Assembly (NCBI RefSeq): GCF_900102685.1
Contig: NZ_FMZA01000021.1
Coordinates: 1 to 58,513, forward strand
DNA from: Melghirimyces thermohalophilus
GTDB lineage: Bacteria > Bacillota > Bacilli > Thermoactinomycetales > DSM-45169
Length of the DNA stretch: 58,513 bases
Reading direction: 5' to 3'
Below, piece by piece: positions 9,719 to 18,229 of the stretch; position 1 is the first letter of the stretch; the number at the start of each line of letters is the position of its first letter. The notes beneath the pieces were generated by a model. That model saw nothing but the letters and a program-made list of their open reading frames with translations. It made no database searches and was not told where the DNA came from. A program made the position numbers and the translations under genes.

Positions 9719-10090
9719 TCACACCTCGATAGAGACCGATTTCCGCGACAGAGGCATCAGCGTATCCTCTAACACCACGCCGCCGACGGAACCTCCCAAA
9801 AGCACCCGCTCACCTTGCCGAAAAAACTCCATAAACAACCGCCACATGTCATCCTTCCAGACCATTTCCCGGCACAGCTCTTGTTCCGAACCTCCCGTCA
9901 CCGTTACCTCGAGATCCCCTTCCGGGTGGGAGGCGATGTGAAGGGTGAGCGATTCCACCATCGAAGCCAAGCGGCCGGTAGCATCCCGAGCCTCTTCTTC
10001 CTCAGTAAAGTCTAAAGCGACAAAGGGATTCGGCTGCCGTTCCTGCTGTTCGTAGGCGCCGATCAGAAGACCGGATACGTTTAAGACCAT
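9719..10090 (-). CDS. Hypothetical cytosolic protein, 123 residues
   Basis: No signal peptide or membrane segment. The protein has a beta-rich N-terminus (MVLNVSGLLIGAYEQ), an acidic patch (FTEEEEARD), a strand region (GDLEVTVTGG) and a short C-terminal VSIEV. No family recognised. The ATG at 10090 has AAGGGG 9 bases upstream. It lies downstream of greA on the same strand, but a hairpin at 10141-10170 separates them, so it probably has its own promoter. Confidence 0.7.
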   Translation of the reverse strand: MVLNVSGLLIGAYEQQERQPNPFVALDFTEEEEARDATGRLASMVESLTLHIASHPEGDLEVTVTGGSEQELCREMVWKDDMWRLFMEFFRQGERVLLGGSVGGVVLEDTLMPLSRKSVSIEV

Positions 10091-10140
10091 CCTTCATACC
10101 CCTTTCGGAATGAAACCAATTTTGCCACAACAGACACAGC

Positions 10141-10170
10141 AAAGAACTGCCACACTTGGAGGTGTGACAG
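10141..10170 (-). terminator. greA terminator
   Basis: Minus strand: CTGTCACACC-TCC-AAGTGTGGCAG, then TTCTTT. It lies 9 bases past the greA stop codon. Confidence 0.6.
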
Positions 10171-10178
10171 TCACTGAC

Positions 10179-10655
10179 TTAATTGATGGAGACGATTTTA
10201 AATTGGATGGGGCCGGCGGGAGCGGGCACTTCTACGATTTCCCCTTCCCGCTTCCCGATCAATTCAGCACCGATCGGAGACTCGTTGGAGATTTTCCCGG
10301 AGAGAGGATCCGATTCCGCGCTACCCACAATGGTATAGGTCTCTTCTTCCCCATCGGGCATTTCCTTGATTGTTACCTTGGCTCCAACACTGATAAAGTG
10401 TTTATTCTGCGTATCCTGGTCAATAATTTTGGCGTTACGCACCATATTTTCCAGGGTAACAATCCGCGATTCCACGAACGCCTGCTCTTCCTTGGCTGCG
10501 TCATATTCGGCGTTTTCGCTCAAGTCCCCTTGGGCGATCGCTTCTTTCAAACGTTCTGCAACCTCCTGACGACGTTTCGTCCGAAAGGTTTCCAGTTCTT
10601 CTTTAACCTTTGCCAAACCCTCTTCAGTAAGTAGAACTTCTTTTTTTTGTGCCAT
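10179..10655 (-). CDS. greA: Transcription elongation factor GreA
   Basis: 158 residues from the ATG at 10655, chosen because AAGGAGG lies 7 bases upstream; an in-frame codon further out lacks a ribosome site. GreA inserts its N-terminal coiled coil into the RNA polymerase secondary channel and stimulates cleavage of backtracked RNA. Visible: the coiled-coil domain with the acidic tip DLSENAEYDAAKEEQ (about 43-57) and the C-terminal FKBP-like domain with SPIGAELIGKREGEIVEV. Monocistronic. Confidence 0.96.
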   Translation of the reverse strand: MAQKKEVLLTEEGLAKVKEELETFRTKRRQEVAERLKEAIAQGDLSENAEYDAAKEEQAFVESRIVTLENMVRNAKIIDQDTQNKHFISVGAKVTIKEMPDGEEETYTIVGSAESDPLSGKISNESPIGAELIGKREGEIVEVPAPAGPIQFKIVSIN

Positions 10656-10902
10656 ACCGATTCCTCCTTGAAAAGACAAACAGATGGTCCCGATCCATCG
10701 TTACAGTTTGTATGCCTTTTCACACTAAAATTGGGCATAAAAAGCCACGGTATACAATCGCCCGTATTCACACAGATCCCAAATATTTTCCAAACCCGTT
10801 CCCCGAGACTGAATGATATCTTATCACAAATCCTTCCACCGTAAAAGAGGCCTCCGCATCGTGTAAAGGGTATACTGTTACCGGAAAAGGAGAGTGAGTG
10901 AG

Positions 10903-11739
10903 ATGCTAAAATGGGTTCAACTGACGGGTAAAGTGGCGGTCACGTTAATGATGGCGATCACCGCTCTTTTCATATTCAGTCTGCTCCTGTCCCCGATCTC
11001 CCCTGACCTCGGTCCGCTGCCCCTTACCGTCGCCCAGAATGCTGCCTTTGTGCTGGCGGCCTATGTATCCTGGCGCTATATGGAAAGAAGGCCCTTCACC
11101 GACATGGGATTGGACCCCTCCAGGTGGATTCGCCCTTTCTTGCATGGAAGCACGTTGGGACTTGTATTGATCGGTGGGCTGTTTCTCCTGCTCTGGTTGA
11201 CGCCATGGCTGGAAGTCACAGGGCTACGACCCGCCGGGCTCATCACTCCGGGACTTTATTCCGCCCTTCTTTTTCTGATCGTGGCCTTCGGAGAAGAAGT
11301 GTTTACCCGGGGTTATATGCAGACATTGCTATCCCGGTCCTTGGGTAGCTATCGCGGCATCTTTACCACCGCTATCTTGTTTTCTGCACTCCATCTCCAA
11401 AACCCTTCCTCCACCCTGCTGCCCATGGTCAATCTTTTTTTGGCCGGGGTGTTGTTAGGGGTGGCTCGTCACGTCAGCGGAGGATTGTGGTTGCCGATCG
11501 GGATCCATTTCACCTGGAATTGGTCCCAGGATATGCTCTCCTTGCCCGTCTCCGGGTTACGGATCTCCCGGGATTCGCTGTTGACCGCAGTGGAGACGGG
11601 GCCAAACTGGATCACCGGCGGCGCCTTCGGCTTGGAAGGAGGAGCCGCCGTCATCCCGGTCTTACTGCTGGGTACGGGGTGGCTTTTGTACCGATGGCGA
11701 TCAACCCAAAACACGAGTGGATTCTCCGATTCCCACTAG
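10903..11739 (+). CDS. CPBP-family intramembrane metalloprotease
   Basis: 278 residues and about seven or eight membrane segments. The CPBP/Abi (CaaX-protease-like) motifs are all visible: GEEVFTRGYM (EExxR), FSALH (FxxxH) and HFTWNWSQD (HxxxN/D), which would form the in-membrane zinc site. Substrate unknown; relatives process prenylated peptides or act in bacteriocin immunity. A GTG at 10894 touches the ribosome site, so the ATG at 10903 with AGGAG 10 bases upstream is preferred. Its last 39 bases overlap the 3' end of the convergent dehydrogenase gene. Confidence 0.85.
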   Translation: MLKWVQLTGKVAVTLMMAITALFIFSLLLSPISPDLGPLPLTVAQNAAFVLAAYVSWRYMERRPFTDMGLDPSRWIRPFLHGSTLGLVLIGGLFLLLWLTPWLEVTGLRPAGLITPGLYSALLFLIVAFGEEVFTRGYMQTLLSRSLGSYRGIFTTAILFSALHLQNPSSTLLPMVNLFLAGVLLGVARHVSGGLWLPIGIHFTWNWSQDMLSLPVSGLRISRDSLLTAVETGPNWITGGAFGLEGGAAVIPVLLLGTGWLLYRWRSTQNTSGFSDSH

Positions 11740-12675
11740 TTCCGCCACAATATTTTTCGCCGCCCGTAGAGCCATGGCACGCCGTGTCTCCCAAGTGGCG
11801 CTGCCTAAATGCGGGGCCAGAACGACGTTGTCCAACTCTTTCAATCCGGGAGCGAGTCGGGGCTCATCCTCATACACATCCAGCCCGGCACCAGCGATGG
11901 TTCCCGTTTGAAGCGCCTCTACTAAGGCCGGTTCATCCACCAACGCCCCCCGAGCGGTGTTGATCAGATAAGCTGATGACTTCATCTGGGCAAGCTCTTT
12001 TGCTCCAATCAGATGATGAGTCTCCTCTGTATAAGGGGCGTGAATAGAAACAAAGTCCGACTGCTGAAGGAGCTCGGTCAGGGAGAGGAAGGTGACACCC
12101 CACTTTTTCTCCTCCTCGGGATCGAGCGGGGTACGGGAATGAACCACCACCTTCATGTTAAAGCCGGCCGCCCGCTTAGCCACCGCCCGGCCGATTCGAC
12201 CAAAGCCGATAATCCCTAAAGTGGAGCCGGTCACTTCTTTTCCCAGATGGAACATCGGCGCCCACTCATGCCACTGGCCGGCCCGATTCAGCCGGTCCCC
12301 TTCCGTCACTCGACGGGCGGCATCCATCAAGAGGGCCCAGGCCAGATCCGCCGTCGCTTCCGTCAACACGCCAGGGGTGTTGGTGACCGCTATTCCCCGC
12401 CGGGCTGCCTCTTCGACATCGATGTTGTCGTAGCCCACAGCATAGTTGCTGACCACCTTCAATTCAGGAGCAACATCCATCAACTCCCCGTCCACCCGGT
12501 CAGTCAGCATGGAGAGGAAGGCATCTTGATCCTGAATCAGTTCCAGAAGCTCTTCCCGTTTCAACATCCCATCCTCGGCGCCCACTGTCACAGAACAATG
12601 TTGGCGAAGCAGCTCCAGTCCCGCCTCCGGGATCTTTCGACTCACCAGGACCCGAGGGCGTCTTTCCCGTTTCAT
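11701..12675 (-). CDS. 2-hydroxyacid dehydrogenase (glyoxylate/hydroxypyruvate reductase type)
   Basis: 324-residue NAD(P)-dependent D-2-hydroxyacid dehydrogenase. Visible: the Rossmann loop GIIGFGRIGRAVAKR near 150, the catalytic INTARGALVDE (Arg), an Asp/Glu region GLDVYEDEP and the LAPHLGSATWETR His. It most resembles glyoxylate or hydroxypyruvate reductases; the substrate cannot be fixed from sequence. The start is ATG 12675 behind GGGGAGG; 33 extra upstream codons are not needed. It shares its tail with the CPBP gene and follows the MFS gene by 52 bases, so cotranscription with it is possible. Confidence 0.9.
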   Translation of the reverse strand: MKRERRPRVLVSRKIPEAGLELLRQHCSVTVGAEDGMLKREELLELIQDQDAFLSMLTDRVDGELMDVAPELKVVSNYAVGYDNIDVEEAARRGIAVTNTPGVLTEATADLAWALLMDAARRVTEGDRLNRAGQWHEWAPMFHLGKEVTGSTLGIIGFGRIGRAVAKRAAGFNMKVVVHSRTPLDPEEEKKWGVTFLSLTELLQQSDFVSIHAPYTEETHHLIGAKELAQMKSSAYLINTARGALVDEPALVEALQTGTIAGAGLDVYEDEPRLAPGLKELDNVVLAPHLGSATWETRRAMALRAAKNIVAELVGIGESTRVLG

Positions 12676-12727
12676 GGTTTCAACCTCCCCGAAAATGATG
12701 TTTGTATTCGTTCGATTCATCCCTGAT

Positions 12728-13942
12728 TTACTCCTGCTCCAAAATCGGAACCTGCCTGATGGAGAGCCAGGCAATCAACTGCACAAAACCAACGGGTAAC
12801 ACCAGCCATTTCAACTGTGCCGGATCCGGCATCTCCCGTATCCACCAAAGAAAGACCAAAACACTGAGCACCCGCCCCACATTGAGGGCCAGCTCACGAG
12901 CGACCACATACTCCACTCGCAACCGGGCCGTATCCTGATTCTCCCCGATCACATCGAAGACCGCCGAAGTAAGTGGGACCATATAGACCGGGTAAAAGAG
13001 GGACGCCCCTACCCCTAAAATAACCAGGGTCCAGGTATTGACATCCCATAACACCGGCAAAACCACGATCCCAGACATAGCGGCCCCCAACAGGATACTT
13101 TCATCCCGCCATTTCAGCTGCATGACCCGGCCCACCGCCACATAAGCGAGCAGGGAAACGACGGAGGAGGCGGTCAGATAGCCCCCCAACGCCAGCTCGT
13201 CACCGGTGGAGACGAAGATCAAGAGACTGATCAGGAAGGCAAATAACCCTTCCCGTGTCCCCTGAGCGATCATGGCGAGATTAACCCAGTACCAATGGTT
13301 ATCGCGGCGTTGGGTGAGCCGGAGGATTTCCCGCAAACGGTAAGCGCCCCGAGCACTCCGCTGCTTCAACATGAAACTGATGATGACCGCCAGCAGGAAT
13401 ACAGCCAGGGAGATGGCAAAAATGATGCGATATCCGGTAAAGTGATCGACGACGGTGATCACCCAACCGGAGAAGAGGGGAGCGACGATGCCGGCCAGCG
13501 AGGTGAAGAGTCCGTTGATGCCGTTGTAAATATCCCGGTTATCACGCTCGGTAATTTCAAAGTACAACACATGATAAGATAACCAGAAAAAACCGGAACC
13601 AATCCCCATAAAAAAACCGAGAGGAATGACCAGTTCCGCAGATCGGGGACCGAAAAACAACACGGCCAAATAAAAAAGGGCCTGCAACGCCACACCTATC
13701 CGGATGGCGATGACCCGATCCAGCTGCTTGGCCAGACGACCAGCCAGTACAAACGTGATCGCCATCGCCAGGTAACTGGCAAGATTGAAGCGGCCGATCA
13801 CGATAAAGTCCTGTTTCAATTTCCATAAGTATACATTGACAAAGGTATTGGACATGGCGGTAGAAACCGCAAACAACCCGTTAATGATCAGCAGAAGCCA
13901 TGCTGGGCGGTCCAAGCGATCAGTTTTCCCAAGTAAGCTCAT
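12728..13942 (-). CDS. MFS transporter
   Basis: About 404 residues and 11-12 hydrophobic segments, a major facilitator superfamily carrier. An Arg/Lys-rich central loop (KQRSARGAYRLREILRLTQRR, about 205-225) separates the two halves. The family is close to the YqgE/YkuC-type carriers of bacilli; substrate unknown. The start is uncertain: ATG 13942 has TGGGTGAGG only 3 bases upstream and GTG 13951 has no good site. The hydroxyacid dehydrogenase gene follows. Confidence 0.85.
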   Translation of the reverse strand: MSLLGKTDRLDRPAWLLLIINGLFAVSTAMSNTFVNVYLWKLKQDFIVIGRFNLASYLAMAITFVLAGRLAKQLDRVIAIRIGVALQALFYLAVLFFGPRSAELVIPLGFFMGIGSGFFWLSYHVLYFEITERDNRDIYNGINGLFTSLAGIVAPLFSGWVITVVDHFTGYRIIFAISLAVFLLAVIISFMLKQRSARGAYRLREILRLTQRRDNHWYWVNLAMIAQGTREGLFAFLISLLIFVSTGDELALGGYLTASSVVSLLAYVAVGRVMQLKWRDESILLGAAMSGIVVLPVLWDVNTWTLVILGVGASLFYPVYMVPLTSAVFDVIGENQDTARLRVEYVVARELALNVGRVLSVLVFLWWIREMPDPAQLKWLVLPVGFVQLIAWLSIRQVPILEQE

Positions 13943-14018
13943 AGGCCTCACCCAAGCATAGCTTATCCAAATAGCGGCGGATTTACCGATCCGATGTGAA
14001 GGGAAATCGGTAAACGGC

Positions 14019-14624
14019 TTAGAGCCCTTTTTTCAAGCGTAACAACGGCCCGGCCAACAATAGCCCCGATATCAACCCTCCCAGATGAGCGATCAGATTG
14101 ATCGAGGGGTCCATAACGCTGAGCAAGAGGTTGATCCCCACCAGAGCGAGCAATCCTTTACCTGTATCCGGATCCATCGATCCTTTGCGGAATAAAAACA
14201 GATAAACATAGACACCGAACAATCCGTAGATCGATCCCGACGCCCCTGCGCTGATGTTCCCCGGAAATTCTAGATAAAAAGTGGCCAGGTTCCCCGCGAT
14301 CCCCGTTACCAAATAAAGGAGCAAAAACCGCCAGCGGCCGAAGAGCCATTCCAGTTGGGGAGCCAAGATATATAAGCTAAAACTGTTAAATAAGAAATGA
14401 GTAACACCGATGTGAAGGAAGATAGGCACAACCAAGCGCCACCATTCCCCTTCGACCACCAGAGCGGGAACCAGCGCACCGAAGGCCTGCAGCACAAAGG
14501 GATTTTTAGAACCACCACTTATTGTCATCAACAGAAAAAGAACAGTCTGTACCAATAAAATAAGGGTTACGATGGGGAAATAGGACTTGAATCGCCTCGG
14601 GGGTAGTTGGGTGTGCTGAAACAA
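14019..14624 (-). CDS. Rhomboid-family intramembrane serine protease
   Basis: 201 residues, six membrane segments. The Ser-His dyad is present: GASGSIYGLFG (Ser in the fourth segment) and AHLGGLISGLLL (His in the last). The HFLFNSFSLY segment matches the HxxxN-type second helix. It cleaves membrane proteins within or near the bilayer; targets unknown. The start is TTG at 14624, supported by AAAGGAGGG 8 bases upstream. The 5' 58 bases overlap the end of psd, so it is translationally linked to psd. Confidence 0.9.
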   Translation of the reverse strand: MFQHTQLPPRRFKSYFPIVTLILLVQTVLFLLMTISGGSKNPFVLQAFGALVPALVVEGEWWRLVVPIFLHIGVTHFLFNSFSLYILAPQLEWLFGRWRFLLLYLVTGIAGNLATFYLEFPGNISAGASGSIYGLFGVYVYLFLFRKGSMDPDTGKGLLALVGINLLLSVMDPSINLIAHLGGLISGLLLAGPLLRLKKGL

Positions 14625-15496
14625 TGGGATTTCCCTCCTTTCCCTTCCGGTTGCGGTATGATCCGCGCAATCGCTTGGCCCATCTGAACCGATTGACCCG
14701 GTGATAGGTCATCCACCCATACGGTTCGGCCCGGTTCAAAGACAAGAATCACCGTGGAACCAAATTCGAACCTTCCCAGTTCCTCCCCTTTTTCCAGCGT
14801 CACCGGGTGCTTGTATGTTTTCGTGCTCTCCCGTCTCCGTCCCGGTCGGTTGGTCCGCACTTGATCATCGTAATAAACCCTTATGCTTCCGACATTCGTA
14901 GCCCCCACCTTGACGAGAGCCACTTCCCCCGCCGGGGAATGGAGATAAGTGATCAATCGTTCATTTCGGGAAAACAGTCCCCGAACCCTGCGCACACCGA
15001 TGGAATTGACAGGAAATAGGGTGCCCGGTATGTACGTCAGCCTGTGCACTTTTCCCTTTACCGGTACGTGTATTCGGTGGTAGTCCCTTGGACTTAGGTA
15101 AAGGGTGATAAATGCCCCTCCCAAAAAGCGTCGGCTGTTTGCAGCCTCTCCACCCAATAGGGCTTCTAAAGAATAGGTTACTCCTTTGGCCTGCAGAAGA
15201 CTTCCTTCCTGTACTGTGCCGACCTGGGAGACCGTTCCATCCACCGGACTGATGATCCGGTCGGAGGCTGGATCCACCGGACGCGCCCCTTCTTTCAGAC
15301 CCCGGACAAAAAAATCGAGCAGCGTCCGATAATGGGAAACGGGTTGTTCCACTTGGGAGAGATCCACATTAAAACGTCGGATATAATAAGGAATCAAATG
15401 TCGGCTGTAGGGAGATCGAGCCAATCGCCCCATCCAGCGAGAGACGGATTTTTTGGGGATGCAATTCATCATCGCCATCAAAATTTGTTCCTTCAT
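14567..15496 (-). CDS. psd: Phosphatidylserine decarboxylase proenzyme
   Basis: 309 residues. It makes phosphatidylethanolamine at the membrane after self-cleavage to a pyruvoyl enzyme. The cleavage motif appears as FEFGSTVIL (FGST in place of LGST) near 244, and upstream catalytic Asp/His residues lie in SPVDGTV and YHRIHVPV. Compared with the usual roughly 260 residues it carries a C-terminal tail of about 30 (Gly/Ser/Pro-rich, ending SPISPS) that runs into the rhomboid gene. The ATG at 15496 follows GAGGAGG. No pssA is nearby. Confidence 0.94.
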   Translation of the reverse strand: MKEQILMAMMNCIPKKSVSRWMGRLARSPYSRHLIPYYIRRFNVDLSQVEQPVSHYRTLLDFFVRGLKEGARPVDPASDRIISPVDGTVSQVGTVQEGSLLQAKGVTYSLEALLGGEAANSRRFLGGAFITLYLSPRDYHRIHVPVKGKVHRLTYIPGTLFPVNSIGVRRVRGLFSRNERLITYLHSPAGEVALVKVGATNVGSIRVYYDDQVRTNRPGRRRESTKTYKHPVTLEKGEELGRFEFGSTVILVFEPGRTVWVDDLSPGQSVQMGQAIARIIPQPEGKGGKSHCFSTPNYPRGDSSPISPS

Positions 15497-15582
15497 GATG
15501 CCTCCTCAGGCAATAAATGTTTCTAAAATCAGTGAGTGAAACCCTTGTTTCCGGACACAATACTTAGCACGGAGGTGATAAA

Positions 15583-15894
15583 ATGGCTTTCCAACCCAAA
15601 GGCGCTTCCAAAACCAATGCTCAACAAGTGCGCCAACAAAACCAACGTTCTGCCGCCCAAGGTCAACAACAGCAATTCGGGAATGAGTTTGCTTCCGAGA
15701 CGAATGCCCAGCAAGTTCGTCAACAGAACCAACGTTCTGCTCAAGCCGGTCAGGCTGCCCAGGCCGGACAAGCCGCTCAACAACAGCAGCAACAAAAGCG
15801 GTATGCGAACGAGTTTGCTTCCGAGACGAACGCTCAACAAATTCGTCAAAAGAACCAGCAATCTCAAGCCCGCAAAAACCAAAATCAACAGTAA
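15583..15894 (+). CDS. sspE: Gamma-type small acid-soluble spore protein
   Basis: 103 residues, very rich in Gln, Asn and Ala with no Trp or Cys. It is a spore amino-acid store made in the forespore and degraded by the GPR protease at germination. It contains three repeats built around TNAQQVRQQNQRSA (residues 10-23, 45-58, and a variant near 84). Two full GPR sites NEFASETNAQQ lie at about 38 and 78. The ATG at 15583 follows GGAGGTG. A strong terminator follows. Expression is expected from a sigma-G promoter; none is obvious enough to mark. Confidence 0.95.
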   Translation: MAFQPKGASKTNAQQVRQQNQRSAAQGQQQQFGNEFASETNAQQVRQQNQRSAQAGQAAQAGQAAQQQQQQKRYANEFASETNAQQIRQKNQQSQARKNQNQQ

Positions 15895-15908
15895 CATTCC
15901 ATGATAAC

Positions 15909-15943
15909 GATCCCATCCCGCCGAGGCGGGATGGGATCTTTTG
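15909..15943 (+). terminator. sspE terminator
   Basis: Near-perfect 14-base stem GATCCCATCCCGCC-GA-GGCGGGATGGGATC, then TTTTG. Confidence 0.85.
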
Positions 15944-16063
15944 TTTCCCCGCAACATCCGCGGATCAGACGCCAGTTCCAGCAATCGATCCCTTCATTAT
16001 TGACCAGACGGCACACCCATTGCAACAAGTGTGACCAGGTCCACGAACGCCCTATCACCGCCC

Positions 16064-18043
16064 TTACCCGCTGTTTTTCATATAATCCTCTGCATACACG
16101 CTGATCATTTTTTCTGCGATGGGACCAGCCGCAATACTACCGTAACCGCCCTCGGGCACGACGACAGCCACAGCGATTTCCGGATCTTTTGCGGGGGCGA
16201 AGGCGATGAAGACGGAGTTTTCCACGCGTCCCTGACCGGGAACATCCTGCTCCGAAGTACCCGTTTTGGCCGCCACATCAAAGGGCAGGTCCTGAAACAG
16301 GTTGGAGGCTGTCCCTCCCGGCTGGGTCACCTGGGCCATGGCCTCTTTGACGGTTTGAAAGTGGCGATATTCAATGGAGGATTGGTTCAGTACCTTCGGT
16401 TGAAACTCTTTGACCGTTTCTCCATCCTGATTTTTCACCTTCTCCACCAGCAGAGGTTTCATACGCTTGCCGTCATGGGCCAAAGTGGCGGTGAACTGGG
16501 CCAGTTGCATGGTGGTATAGCGCTGGGCTTGCCCGAAGGAGCTGAGCACCATCGCTCCCAAGGGGGAAAAGCTTTCCGACAGATATCCTTCCGATCCGTC
16601 TTGTTCCCCTTTAAGAGGCACTTCCGTAGGAACGCCCAACCCGAACTGGTGGGTATACCGTCTAAATTGATCCAGGCTCTCCTTTCCATCCCTGCGGTAC
16701 CACCGGTTCGCCGTCCACGCGAAAAAAGTGTTCGCCGATTTCTGGATCGCCTTATATACATTGAGGGCTCCGTAGTTGTGATTGCTCGAGTTGCGCACCG
16801 GCGGCGTCGCCGTCGCGTAGTAGTATGTCCCCGGATCCTGGAATATGGTCTGGGGTCCGATGAGACGCTCTTGCAAAGCCATCAGCGCCATCAGCGGTTT
16901 AAATGTAGACCCTAAGGGAACTACCGACATCGGATGCCGTCGATATTCTTCCTCGGGATGGGCTGCATTACGGGCGTCGTAGGGAGCCTCCTGGATCGTT
17001 CCATTGCGGATCGTATAGGTTAACCGCTTGTAATCTTCCGCGGTCACCGGGCCATTCCAAATGTTGGGGTCGTAATCCGGGTAACTAACCATGGTACGGA
17101 TTTTCCCCGTCTTCACTTCCATAGCCACCGCATAAGCGTTTCGTGCGTTGGGCGCCCGATGGCGGCCGGGAGCTTCTTCTCGCAACCACTGTAATTGTTT
17201 TTCAATAAACGCCTCGGTTTCCAGTTGCATGGACTCATCCAGGGTCAAGGTGAGATGGTTCCCGGGGCGAGGTTTCACCTCTTTGATCACCTCCACCGGC
17301 TTACCCGTGGAGTTGACCCGGACCACTTTATATCCGTGCTGTCCGCGGAGGTAGTCCTGGTAACTGTATTCGATCCCATCCATGCCCACCTGTTCCCAGT
17401 CGAGATACCCACCGTCTTCCGGCTTATTATCGGCCTGTTTGTACTTTTGCAAAGAAGCTTTTGCTCCGGCAAAGGGTCGTACATACCCGATGGTCTGTAC
17501 GGCAAAGGTATCCTCCCGGTAATCGCGAAGGGGCTCGAGGAAGATGTTCACCCCTTTATACTGGGAAGGATGCTCCGATAGCTGCACGACCTCTTCCTCT
17601 GTTAACCGATCCTTAATTTTCTTAGGGTAGTAGGCCGGCTGTTTACGCGGGACCGAATTGCCTTTGGGGTCCAAACCCACGTCCATCTTTTCCAAAACCT
17701 TTTTAACGGACATATCCAGTGCCTCAGCCAGGTTTTTGGCCGTTTGCAACTTCTCTTTTTTATCTCCCTCAGTTTCCAGATACATGGCGGTAAACAGGGA
17801 TTCATTTCCCACCAACAGCTCCCCTTCCGCACTGTAGATCTTCCCGCGGGGAGCCAATATCGGTATCTGCTTAAAGTTATTCTCTTCCGCCAGTTTTTGA
17901 TACTTTTCTCCTCCGCCAAGCTGAACCCATGCCAGGCGCAAGATCAAAACCACAAATAACAAAAAAACGATCAACCATAAAATATGCAACCGTTGAAAAA
18001 GGATCTCACCAGGTCGGGAACCCTGCGGTTTTGGTTTGATCAT
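16064..18043 (-). CDS. Class B penicillin-binding protein (PBP2-type transpeptidase)
   Basis: 659 residues: a short cytosolic N-terminus, one membrane anchor (about 23-45), a dimerisation domain, then a transpeptidase with GSTFKPLMAL (active Ser), SANTFF and KTGTSEQ. It crosslinks peptidoglycan with an SEDS polymerase partner in elongation or sporulation. No PASTA domain is seen, which speaks against a SpoVD/PbpX-like division role. It resembles the PbpA/PbpH group of bacilli. The ATG at 18043 has GAGAAG 6 bases upstream. Monocistronic and divergent from the subtilase at 18230. Confidence 0.92.
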   Translation of the reverse strand: MIKPKPQGSRPGEILFQRLHILWLIVFLLFVVLILRLAWVQLGGGEKYQKLAEENNFKQIPILAPRGKIYSAEGELLVGNESLFTAMYLETEGDKKEKLQTAKNLAEALDMSVKKVLEKMDVGLDPKGNSVPRKQPAYYPKKIKDRLTEEEVVQLSEHPSQYKGVNIFLEPLRDYREDTFAVQTIGYVRPFAGAKASLQKYKQADNKPEDGGYLDWEQVGMDGIEYSYQDYLRGQHGYKVVRVNSTGKPVEVIKEVKPRPGNHLTLTLDESMQLETEAFIEKQLQWLREEAPGRHRAPNARNAYAVAMEVKTGKIRTMVSYPDYDPNIWNGPVTAEDYKRLTYTIRNGTIQEAPYDARNAAHPEEEYRRHPMSVVPLGSTFKPLMALMALQERLIGPQTIFQDPGTYYYATATPPVRNSSNHNYGALNVYKAIQKSANTFFAWTANRWYRRDGKESLDQFRRYTHQFGLGVPTEVPLKGEQDGSEGYLSESFSPLGAMVLSSFGQAQRYTTMQLAQFTATLAHDGKRMKPLLVEKVKNQDGETVKEFQPKVLNQSSIEYRHFQTVKEAMAQVTQPGGTASNLFQDLPFDVAAKTGTSEQDVPGQGRVENSVFIAFAPAKDPEIAVAVVVPEGGYGSIAAGPIAEKMISVYAEDYMKNSG

Positions 18044-18229
18044 GGTCGCTTCTCAACCTCTCTATTTTTCCCACATTGCCGATTTTAAGTGTAACATAAC
18101 TGGCTCGTTTATGGTTCATCCCGCACAGTCTATTCCAAAGATCTTCCTGATTGGGTATATGCTGTGCCCCTCTTCTTCTATGAATCATACTTTGGCAAGT
18201 GAAGATTTTATAGATAGGAGAGAGCACTT

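Noticed and set aside
14019-15496. Rhomboid start at a later codon inside, to avoid the overlap with psd
   Set aside because: The TTG at 14624 has a strong AAAGGAGGG site, and later starts would remove the first membrane segment.
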